Under the pieces are notes generated by a model. That model saw only the letters and a program-made list of their open reading frames with translations, made no database searches and was not told where the DNA came from. Positions 1 through 10,800 of a DNA stretch of 64,000 nt are shown here, piece by piece. The first letter of the stretch is position 1. Each line of letters starts with the position of its first letter. The position numbers and the translations under genes were made by a program. Source of the stretch: Aspidapion aeneum (lineage: Eukaryota; Arthropoda; Insecta; Coleoptera; Brentidae); contig OY755038.1 in the NCBI GenBank assembly GCA_963576565.1, forward strand, positions 17,554,087-17,618,086. The letters run 5' to 3'.

Positions 1-72
1 TGAAATTAAAACCAAGGTATTGCATAATGAGTTAACAAAACAATAAAAACATAATGTTAATATTTTAATTTC

Positions 73-237
73 TTAGTTACATTCGAGCACAGCCGAAGGC
101 CAGTTACAACACTTTGCTTTTTTTGATCGATGTACAATGTTGTACCACAAGACAAGGTGGATAAATTTAAATTAGAATCACACAAGTGGTTTGCTTTACA
201 GTCGATTTTACACTTAACGTTACCGTAGCTTTTGTAT
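73..237 (-). pseudogene. CBM14 exon relic, copy 1
   Basis: Read on the minus strand, this aligns with the functional CBM14 exon at 2964-3130. The block coding for CDSNLNLSTLSCGT and LYIDQK is still readable, but extra A residues after the DQK codons shift the frame, and the N-terminal cysteine region is also out of frame. It cannot encode a complete chitin-binding domain. Confidence 0.8.
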
Positions 238-642
238 ACATTTAATTGCTGACGCTGTTAAACTTGAACTGACTGATTGTGAATTAAAGCAGCGTCGGGA
301 AAGTCTGCACCACTGTATAGGCTATTGTTTAACACCTTGACTGCTGATGACTCAAATGTTGAGCCACGACGCGACGGCGCCCCACCAGAAGCCGATGGCT
401 GGACATGTGAGATACGTAATTCTTGGGTCTGACTCAAATGTTGAGTCATCGGCATCTTATTGAGAAAATAGTCGTCAGAGGCGGGTGACTCAACCCTTGA
501 GTCATAACAGTCTCAGGTAGATGACAACTTAGGTAATCATCTAGATCATTTTATTATATAAAACAAAATTTGAAATTAAAACCAAGGTATTGCATAATGA
601 GTTAACAAAACAATAAAAACATAATGTTAATATTTTAATTTC

Positions 643-807
643 TTAGTTACATTCGAGCACAGCCGAAGGCCAGTTACAACACTTTGCTTTTTTTGATCGA
701 TGTACAATGTTGTACCACAAGACAAGGTGGATAAATTTAAATTAGAATCACACAAGTGGTTTGCTTTACAGTCGATTTTACACTTAACGTTACCGTAGCT
801 TTTGTAT
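643..807 (-). pseudogene. CBM14 exon relic, copy 2
   Basis: Same relic as copy 1, with the same seven-base A/T run (two bases longer than in the functional exon) that breaks the frame after DQK. The linker-side sequence differs from copy 1 by few bases, for example one Gly-to-Trp type change in the alternative frame. Confidence 0.8.
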
Positions 808-1212
808 ACATTTAATTGCTGACGCTGTTAAACTTGAACTGACTGATTGTGAATTAAAGCAGCGTCGGGAAAGTCTGCACCACTGTATAGGCTATTGTTT
901 AACACCTTGACTGCTGATGACTCAAATGTTGAGCCACGACGCGACGGCGCCCAACCAGAAGCCGATGGCTGGACATGTGAGATACGTAATTCTTGGGTCT
1001 GACTCAAATGTTGAGTCATCGGCATCTTATTGAGAAAATAGTCGTCAGAGGCGGGTGACTCAACCCTTGAGTCATAACAGTCTCAGGTAGATGACAACTT
1101 AGGTAATCATCTAGATCATTTAATTATATAAAACAAAATTTGAAATTAAAACCAAGGTATTGCATAATGAGTTAACAAAACAATAAAAACATAATGTTAA
1201 TATTTTAATTTC

Positions 1213-1376
1213 TTAGTTACATTCGAGCACAGCCGAAGGCCAGTTACAACACTTTGCTTTTTTGATCGATGTACAATGTTGTACCACAAGACAAGGTGGA
1301 TAAATTTAAGTTAGAATCACACAAGTGGTTTGCTTTACAGTCGATTTTACACTTAACGTTACCGTAGCTTTTGTAT
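1213..1376 (-). pseudogene. CBM14 exon relic, copy 3
   Basis: As copies 1 and 2, but the homopolymer is one base shorter (six bases), so the frame differs again and hits a stop soon after. Variation in run length between otherwise identical copies shows that the reading frame is not under selection. Confidence 0.8.
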
Positions 1377-1781
1377 ACATTTAATTGCTGACGCTGTTAA
1401 ACTTGAACTGACTGATTGTGAATTAAAGCAGCGTCGGGAAAGTCTGCACCACTGTATAGGCTATTGTTTAACACCTTGACTGCTGATGACTCAAATGTTG
1501 AGCCACGACGCGACGGCGCCCCACCAGAAGCCGTTGGCTGGACATGTGAGATACGTAATTCTTGGGTCTGACTCAAATGTTGAGTCATCGGCATCTTATT
1601 GAGAAAATAGTCGTCAGAGGCGGGTGACTCAACCCTTGAGTCATAACAGTCTCAGGTAGATGACAACTTAGGTAATCATCTAGATCATTTTATTATATAA
1701 AACAAAATTTGAAATTAAAACCAAGGTATTGCATAATGAGTTAACAAAACAATAAAAACATAATGTTAATATTTTAATTTC

Positions 1782-1946
1782 TTAGTTACATTCGAGCACA
1801 GCCGAAGGCCAGTTACAACACTTTGCTTTTTTTGATCGATGTACAATGTTGTACCACAAGACAAGGTGGATAAATTTAAATTAGTTTCACACTAGTGGTT
1901 TGCTTTACAGTCGATTTTACACTTAACGTTACTGCAGCATTTGTAT
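1782..1946 (-). pseudogene. CBM14 exon relic, copy 4
   Basis: Diverged copy in the shortened unit 1710-2155. The CDS..L..STLSCGT block is recognisable on the minus strand, and the seven-base run again breaks the frame. The upstream linker segment is partly replaced. Confidence 0.7.
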
Positions 1947-2227
1947 ACATTTAATTGCTGACGTTGTTAAACTTGAACTGACTGATTGTGAATTAAAGCA
2001 ACTAAACGAGCTGTCAAAGCCATCAGACTGACTGGAAGAATCTAAATAATCTGGTAAGACTGCCTCACTTCATAGGCTATGGTTTAAATTATACCAGGTA
2101 GATGATAATTTAGGTAATCATCTTTATAGATCATTTTATTATATAAAACAAAAATTGAAATTAAAACCAAGGTATTGCGTAATGAGTTAACAAAACAATA
2201 AAAACATATTGTTAATATTTTAATTTC

Positions 2228-2390
2228 TTAGTTACATTCGAGCACAGCCGGAGGCGAGTTACAACACTTTGCTTTTTTTGATCGAAGTACAATGTTGTGC
2301 CACAAGACAAGGTGGATAAATTTAATTAAGAATCACAGGTTTTTTGCTTTACAGTCGGTTTTAAACTTAACGTTACCGCAGCATTTGTGT
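2228..2390 (-). pseudogene. CBM14 exon relic, copy 5
   Basis: The most diverged relic before the functional exon, within unit 2156-2889. Its linker side still reads as Ser/Asp-rich fragments on the minus strand, interrupted by stops. The extra ~165 bp at 2690-2850 is absent from the other units. Confidence 0.65.
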
Positions 2391-2963
2391 AAATTTAATT
2401 GATAACGTTGTTAAACTTGAACTAACTCATTGTGAATTAAAGCAGCTAAACTAGGAGCTGTCAAAGCTATCAGACTAACTGGAAGAATCTAAAAAATCTG
2501 GTAAGGCTGCATCACTTTATAGGCTATTGTTTAACATTTTGACTGCTGATGACTCATCTGTTGAGCAACGACGGCTCTCCACCAGAGGTCGATGGCTCGA
2601 CATGTGAGTCATATGTAATTCTGGGGTCCACTGACTCAAATGTTGAGTCATCGGCGTGACTCGACCCTTAAATCATAAAAGTCTCAGGTATAAAAACTAA
2701 CGAAAAAGAATAATAAGAGTGAACACATCCCTAAAAAAACATTTTTTACAAATTTAATTTACACAAAAAAAATGCGGTTATTCGGGAAGGTCCTAAATGT
2801 AGTGTCGGCAGGCAAGGTGTTAAATCATACCAGGTAGATGACAATGGTAGATGACAATTTAGGTAATCATCATTATATAAAACAAAAATTGAGGTTAAAA
2901 CAAAGGTATATTACATTACGAGTTAACAAAACAATAAAAACATAATGTTAATATTTTAATTTT

Positions 2964-3296
2964 TTAGTTACATTCGGGCACAGCCGAAGGCCAGTTACAG
3001 CAGTTCGCTTTTTGATCGAAGTATAAAGCTGTACCACAAGACAAGGTGTACACATTTAGACTAGAATCGCACACGTAGTATGTTGAACAGTCAGTTTCGC
3101 TCCTAAAAGTACCAGCTTTTTTACATGCAAAGGAACCAGAGCTAGAGCTGTCAGAGCCACGCGAAGCACCTGAACCACTTGAGGAGTTTGAACCACTGGA
3201 GGAGTCTGAACCACTTGAGGAGTCTGAACCACTTGAAGTGTCTGAACCACTTGCGGAATTACCGGAGTTTGAGCTAGAAGAACTGGGTGAAAGTCC
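2964..3296 (-). CDS. Chitinase exon 9: linker and CBM14, stop codon
   Basis: Begins after an acceptor at 3297-3298, phase 0, and encodes residues 389-498. The first 55 residues are a low-complexity linker of SSGSDS-type hexads. The last 55 begin FACKKAGTFRSETDC and end WPSAVPECN before TAA at 2964-2966. Seven cysteines are present, six fitting the CBM14 disulfide pattern. An ATTAAA-type polyadenylation signal follows within a few bases of the stop on the minus strand. Confidence 0.95.
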   Translation of the reverse strand, partial: GLSPSSSSSNSGNSASGSDTSSGSDSSSGSDSSSGSNSSSGSGASRGSDSSSSGSFACKKAGTFRSETDCSTYYVCDSSLNVYTLSCGTALYFDQKANCCNWPSAVPECN

Positions 3297-4836
3297 CTAC
3301 AAAAAATAACAATTTTAGCTCATTTATTTGTTTCATTAAGCAGAAGAGCTGAACTACAAGATCTTTATTTATATGGTGTTCTAGTTTTCTAGTTTTCTAC
3401 GTATTCTATGATATCCAACACTCGTAAAAATTTTCCTTATAAACAAGGGAAATTCTGGTGATTTTACTTACAAGTCCTTCACGAATGGCTTTTAATAGTG
3501 GGAATTTGGTTCCAGAATTTCCCAGGAAGTCTTCTGTTTCAATGGACCACGTCATGACACCTCCCAAATTCAGAGATTTGGCGTAGGCAGCCTATATATA
3601 AAATAAAAAATATTTTTAAAAAAACTGCCCAAAATAATTTACCACGACTGGCGCATAATTTAAGTAGTTTAATCTATGACTAATCAATAATAGTAGTTTA
3701 ACGCAACTGCGGATCTGGAACCAATGTCGGCAAAGAGCAACTTTCTCGAGATACAGAGCATCAAAGTTGGCGATTTTTACACTTTTTTGATAATAACTTT
3801 TTTAAGTCATGTATTAGAACAATAGCAATAAGTGGAGATAAAAATATATTTTTTTTAATTTTGCGATCTCTACGAAGACATATTAATAATACTCTGCCAA
3901 AATATGGGCCCCTAAGCTCACACTAGGTACTATAGTTATAGTGTACGTGTGAGCTAATATAACTAAAAACTGAAATATATTTTATTCAACTCCAGACTAA
4001 ATTACCTTTTGTTTGATACCACACAAGCCATGTTTTGACTTAAACTCAAATTTTTGAAATCTACCCCCACCCTTAAAAAAAACAAAAACTAAAATGTATT
4101 TTGTTAAACTCCGGACTCAATTACCTTTCGTTTGATATCACACACGCCATATTTTCACTTAAACTCTAATTTTTAAAATATACCAGCACCCTTTTTTTAA
4201 AATAAATTAAAATGTATTTTTTTTAACTGCAGACTCAATTACCTTTCATTTGATATCACACACGCCCTATTTTCACATAAACTCTAATTTTTGGAATCTA
4301 CCCCCACCCTTTTATTTGGTTTGTGTTTGGTGGATTTTGATCATTTTTAAATGGGACCATCTCGACCCAAGACCCAGCCTAGGTACCAAATTTCATTAAA
4401 ATCGGCCAAGCGATTTTTGAGTTATGCGCGTCGGTCATTACAGACAGACATAATTACCTTTCGTTTGATATCACACACGCCATATTTTCACTTAAACTCT
4501 AATTTTTAAAATATACCAGCACCCTTTTTTTTAAATAAATTAAAATGTATTTTTTTTAACTGCAGACTCAATTACCTTTCATTTGATATCACACACGCCC
4601 TATTTTCACATAAACTCTAATTTTTGGAATTTACCCCCACCCTTTTATTTGGTTTGTGTTTGGTGGATTTTGTTCATTTTTAAATGGGACCATCTCGACC
4701 CAAGACCCAGCCTAGGTACCAAATTTCATTAAAATCGGCCAAGCGATTTTTGAGTTATGCGCGTCGGTCATTACAGACAGACATACAGACATACAGACAT
4801 ACAGACAGACAGACATACAGACAGACAAACAGACAT

Positions 4837-4874
<38 letters not shown>

Positions 4875-7800
4875 GGCGCAACAAAAAAGTTTCAAAATCA
4901 TCTGAAACGCAAAGATATATAAAAAATTTTGAAATCGGAGCAACTTTTTTTTTCTCGAAAAAATTAGGTTCACCATAGCCCACACTACTATAGTATAGTA
5001 TACGTGTGAGCTAAAAATCGATACAACAAGAAAAGTTGATAGTAAAGTTGATTGTTTTAAGGTAAAATTGGTTAAATAGTACTTTTTACTAAGCCTTTTT
5101 TTTAACGAAAATCTAATGCCGACATAAAACTTATCATATTGGGTTAAAATCGTTTGAGGTGTTCTTAAGTTATCGTGTATTGAGACAGACAATTTATTTT
5201 ATTATCCGGTCTATGTGTTTTAAGAACTAAATAACTCAATTTAATAAAATTAAAAAAATTAAATGTTCAAGTTTTTAATAGTCCACTTCTTGTATGGTGA
5301 CCAGTTAAGTAATAATTCTCACCCTAAAAAAATGTTTCAGATTATCCGCCCCTTGACGAGTGCGACCGCGAGCGCCTGTAGCAATTTAACAAGGTTACGT
5401 TTGACAACGCTGCAAAGCTTTCTGCGGGACTCGGGCGTATCGCGGTCTCTTTTTAATAAATGCTATATTCTATCTGTTTTTTATCCTCTTATGGAAATTT
5501 ATACCCCTAGATTTGAACTTGTTCACGTCGTATGGTTTTTAATTATGTTAACTAAATACTGACCTTAATAGCAATAGATTTTGGATTGTCGTAACTAATC
5601 CACTGGTTTCCTTTGTAAGCGTATGGCACCTGGCTTTCCTCATCCCACACTGTAGTCCATCCTCCAGCGTTAAATTTTTCAATGATCTACGACAATAAAC
5701 AGACACTTACACCAGTATTTACTAAAGGATCTACAGTGCTAAGTGCTACAATCCTAGGATTAGAAGTCTACATTTTGGGTAAAGGTTTAACTTATTTTTC
5801 CCGTAAATGCAATAGTTTTTAATATTTATATAAATTGTTTATAAATACCTTGCTATATGGGTAATCTTTTTTCGTTGTCACAAAGACATTATTTCCACAC
5901 AAAGGTTATAAATAATTAAAATAAATAAAATATTTTGGTTTAACAATGGTGGCCATATTTAAACCTCCAAATGTCACTAGGAAATGTCGAATAAAAACGT
6001 CTGTCTAAGTCAGTGTCAGCTGTCCGCTATATTTTACATGTTAATTTTTTAGACAAGTTAGCGACGATTAAACCGATAGGCGATTGTTTTAGTGAATGAG
6101 TAATTGAAAATTCTACTATATCTTGTGCTTTTTACAGTATTTAAATATTGATACGTATTTAATACGGTAATGCATCTACAGATATAGTTTTAAGTTATTT
6201 ATGTATTATTTAACTTTGAATATTTTTGTATATAAGCTTTTTGTCAATCATGGATTATTTCTATTGTTTTTCGAACTTTAAACCACCCCTCAGGGGTGGT
6301 ACAACAATTTGAGACTATTTTTAACGGGAATCCTACGACTGCACGGACTAAATTTCCAAAAAATGACATTTCGTTACAAAATTTTTATGTGGTTTTTCTT
6401 TATTTCTAAAGTTAATTTGAATTTATATGAGATGAAACTCACTGAGAAATGTTTACTATCATATTGCACATTAGGGTGAACCAAATCTTTGCAGTTATTT
6501 GACCTGTGAGTAATAAATATATTAATATAAATACTCTTAAACCGGTCGGTATCAAGTCTATAGACTTGATACTTAAACCCCTACAATGCTAAGTCTTAGG
6601 GTCTTAGTAAATACTGGTGTTTGGGTCCATCTCACCGACTTTTTTTTCGGTTCCATAGCTTAAAAAGCGTTACTTACTATAATTAGGCTAAGTAACGAAA
6701 AAAAAAAGTCGGTGCGATGGGCTATTAATGTATTTAGATACATATTAGAGAGTGTAGATTAGATTCTAGAATACATAAGAAGTCGTCTCAAAGCTACTAA
6801 GCCGCTGAGCACCAATTCCTCTGAGATATTTTGTCTCCAAGATTTGAAAGCTTCTGCTGAAGTAAGCTCCTTTTCTCTGGGGAGTTATTTGGCGCACTTC
6901 TGGAGGCGATCGAGTACCTGCTTTGAGGTACTGGTGCCTTTCACGGCGTAAGGCAGGCCATGATGATGATTCATATGTAAGTGGACTTTGCAGCCCTTCC
7001 ACTGCGATCACCAGTGGGTCTATTGTGACTCACTTTTGAGTGGTTTCTCACCATAGAGTCCGGCTATCTGTTTGGGTGAGACACTGTTCAGATCTGAGGT
7101 TTACCGAAAGTGTTCCGACGTAAACGTGCAATAGCCAGACATTTGCACAGCACATGTCTGGCGGTTTCGTCATTCTCCATACAGAGTCTACATTCGGTCT
7201 CTTATGTTTATCCCATTCTGTGCATGGGTACCCTTAGTCGACAGTGAGACGTAAAAAGACCAGTCACTATACGTATCTCCTGTCTGGTAAGTCCAATGAT
7301 GTTTCTGACTTTGTTTCTACAAGGTTCTTTAATGAACTCTTTAGAGGGAGTCAGTTCTGGCATATTTATCCAGTATTGTTGAAAGCTATTCTCCATCCAT
7401 TTTAATATGGTTGATTTAGCAGAATTGTATGATATCCCCCAAGGTTGGTTCGGGGCCGAAAAATTCGGCAGATGCCACTTCCCTCGCAGCTTGGTCTGCG
7501 GCCTTGTTTTCCTCGTGCCCAGAATGCCCTGGTATCCATACCAATGACACATTGTTAACGCTAACAAGCGCATTCAGCTAATCCCTGCAGCTCCTCAAGG
7601 TTCTCGATGAGACCGTATAGGAATCAAGCGGTCTTAAGGCTGCTTGACTGTCGAAGAAGATTTTTATTGTCCTGTTGGTCCATTCGTGGTCAGTAATCCA
7701 CTGGGCACACAGTTCACTGGCTACGAGTTCGGCCTGAAATATAGTAGCGAATTGGCCGAGACAATGTTTAATCTCGACTTTTTCTTGGATACTAACAACT

Positions 7801-10800
7801 TCAGATCCAACGCCTCATGGCGTGTCCGATCCGTCAGTATACCAGAAGCTATCGTTAGTTGAAAGATTGCTCCTGTTCTTTAACCAGCCCTCCCTCTCCG
7901 GGAGGATAATGTTGTATAGCTTTCTGCTGTACACCGTGTTGGGCATGACGTCGGATAACATTCCTAGAGTTGCGTCCGACTCTTGTTCACTAATTAGGGG
8001 TGTTTATATCACTTTGTTTGCCCTGCTATCCTGGTGGTTGGCTCTTATTCTGTATGTTGCTCTTCGTGCCTCCGCCTCTAAGAAAATGTGAAGCGGAGGT
8101 GAGTTTAGTAAGCTTTCAATCGCAGTCGATGGGCTAGAGCTCATTGCACCACATATGGCAATACTGGCTTGTCGTTGTAAGCTGGTTAGTTTGGCCTTGA
8201 GGTTCTTTTAGATGTCCCTTCTCGAACCAGACTATTGCGCTGTACGCAAGGCAGGGCATGCACAGAGCAGATGTTCAACTGTCTCTGCGGCGCTACTGCA
8301 GAGTCCGCAGTTGTCATCGTTGGCTTTACCATTGCCTTTTAAGGTAACTGATGATAAGTGTTTCGTATCAGGATCACTCATTATCAGTTATCTTATTGCC
8401 TTTAGGTAATATTTCATTGGACAGTGTCCAATAAGCAGTTCGACTACTTAGTATTAAGTCGTTCCTGTTTATTTTGAGAATATGTTTAGACTTTCTTGCT
8501 GATATGGTTATAAACCGTTTTGATTTGATTTTTCTTGGAGTCTTTCTCATTCATTCAGTTCTCTTATTTAGTGGTTGTCACAGAATGTCTCTGGTCCGTA
8601 TTAAGTTATTGCGGCCAATTTATTTGCGAGGCCGTCTGCTTCCTCATTCCCTTCAATGCCCTGATGTCTTGATACTCAAAACAGTGCGATTTTCTTGTCT
8701 TAAGCTAGTCGTTAGGGTCTGTTTACACTCCCAGACTAGCCTTTACACACACATAAAGCCTCTATGAATCTTATTGCCTCATGGCTGTCTAAAAACGGCT
8801 TTACGTCAAAGGCAACAAGTCAGAATAACCTAACGCTTTTAAATGGGCAGGGAAAACAGCGAAACGTAGCCGAAGAAAAAACTATAAGTACCACTTTCAA
8901 ATAGGAAACTGATTTTTATTAAAAAAATAGGTACTTACCTCGTTGTATCCTAAAAAGCCCGCGGTCGCGGTATACGGACCAGCAGCACCAGCTCCAACAG
9001 CAGGAGCGCCTACTGAATGGCTGTAGCTTGAACCTAAGGTAAAGGTTCTGCCGTACAACGGTACTCCAAGGGTAAGTTTTTGAGGGTCTGCACCTCGAGA
9101 AATCCATGCGGCGATGCAGTCGACCTAAGTAAGGTTTTTAAAGAAGTTAATAGTTAAAAGTTTTTGAAATTCCATAAGGTTTTCATTGTTTTGTATAGTT
9201 TATGTCAGTGTTGCTATAGAGTCATATTGAAAAAAAACTTCAAAAAGGAAAAAGAAATGAAGATCACCTAAATTATCATTTTAAGCCTAAATTAGCGCTT
9301 GCTCTAAACACTGTAAAGGACCAATTCTACGACGTTTTAAGCAATGGGCCGTATACACCAAACTTCTCTGCGAATGCTTATCTCGCGCTTCGTATTAATG
9401 TCTGTATCTGCGCCGTACGTGCGCTGTACGTGCGTCGCTCGCCGAATTCATTTCAACGAACTTTCTACGATCCACGAAAAAACTGCAAACCCGCATTGAA
9501 ATGAAATATCGACAACAAACTGCCAATGCCGTCCCATCTACGAACACATAAAGAGTAGCCGAAGAAAACTGGTTTTCACGGCTTGCAAGCGGCGCGCGCG
9601 CAACTTGAAAACACGAAATCATGACGAACATTCGCGGAGCAGTTTGGTTTATACGGACTTCAAAACAGCGAAAATCTAAAATTTTTTGAAAACAGTGACA
9701 ATTGGCTACATAAATGTATGCTATTTTAAAACTTGAGTCTGTCAGATCAGGTGTTAAGGGCGTAGATATGATTTTTAATTGGGGGAAGGACAGTTTTGAA
9801 AATTTCAACACAAGTCACTTTTTAAAACTGGTTTATTTGAAAGAGGAAAAAAGTACAAAAAGAATCTAAAATACCCCCTTTAGTTTAACTCACTTTAAAA
9901 AGAGCTGCAAATTATTTTTAACATTTTTCATGCATGAGGGTCATAGGTACAGACACCAGTTTTGGGGGGAACATTACCCCCTTGTCGCCTCCTATCTACA
10001 CCCTTGTAAGTTGACTGGTGTGCTGTTTTGGTGTAATGTGTAAGGTGTTGTTGGGTTTGAGTTTTAATATCAGGTGTGAGGTTTGGTGTCAGGTGAGATG
10101 TTTAGAGGTAAGTTTGACGTGTGCGGTTTGATGTGCGGTGTAAATTTTGATGTCAGGGGTCAGGTGTGAGGCTTGATGATGAGTAGAAGGTTTGTTGTCG
10201 AGTTTCAGTCTTGGCGTCAGGTGTGAGGTGTGGTGTCAGACTGTAAGATTTAGTGTTAGGTTTTGTTTCATGTTTGGTGTCACGTATGAGGTTTGATATC
10301 AGGTTGCAGTTTTATGTAAAACATTTGCTGCCAGGTCTGATAGTTTGTGTTAGTTATGTGGTTTGTAGTAAGGCGTGTAGTTTTGGTGTCAGGTGTGAGG
10401 TGTCACGTTTGCTGTAAGGAGTAACGTTTGGTGTCAGGTGTGAGGTTTAATGTTGCGTTGTGTGTCATGTGTAAGAGCTGTTGGCGAGTGTCCGTCCTGG
10501 TGTCAGGTGTGAGTTTTGGTGTCGGGTGTCACATTTTGTGTGTAATGTTTGACGTCAGTTCTGATTGTTTGTGTCCAGTATCTGGTTTGGAATAAGGCGT
10601 GAAGTTTGTGTCAGATTCGATGTTTAATATTAGATATACGGTTTGGTTTCAGGTGTGAGGTGATACGTTTGCTGTAAGGAGTAACGTTTGGTGTCAGGTG
10701 TGAGGTTCAATGTTACGTTTTGTGTCATCTGTAAGGTTTGATGGCGAGTGTCCGTCCTGGTGTTAGGTGTGAGTTTTGGTGTCGGGTGTCACATTTTGTG

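Larger units (their letters stand above)
1..2889. repeat. Tandem array of ~570-bp units derived from the chitinase 3' end
   Basis: Units begin at 1, 571, 1141, 1710 and 2156, and the same start motif recurs at 2890 where the functional terminal chitinase exon begins. The first three units are nearly identical with period 570/570/569. Unit 4 is shortened (446 bp) and unit 5 is longer and more diverged (734 bp). Each unit holds downstream flank, a relic of the CBM14-coding exon on the minus strand, and a diverged linker region. The window opens at a unit boundary, so the array probably continues to the left. The high identity of units 1-3 suggests recent unequal exchange or homogenisation (inference). 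Confidence 0.9.

Noticed and set aside
258..455. Repeated 65-aa minus-strand ORF in three array units (also 828-1025, 1397-1594)
   Set aside because: It is the frame-independent remnant of the linker region repeated with the array. No start context or family, and neighbouring homologous DNA in the functional exon uses another frame.
1..2889. Alternative terminal exons for chitinase in the upstream units
   Set aside because: Every unit has a frameshift in the CBM14 core and no clear acceptor was found. Kept only as a question for RNA-seq.
4755..5192. 145-aa ORF with a Cys/Val/Ser-rich tail
   Set aside because: The tail is a translation of the CAGA microsatellite and the rest has no recognisable domain.
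9395..9811. 138-aa minus-strand ORF
   Set aside because: It overlaps the foldback MITE at 9349-9656 and has no recognisable domain.
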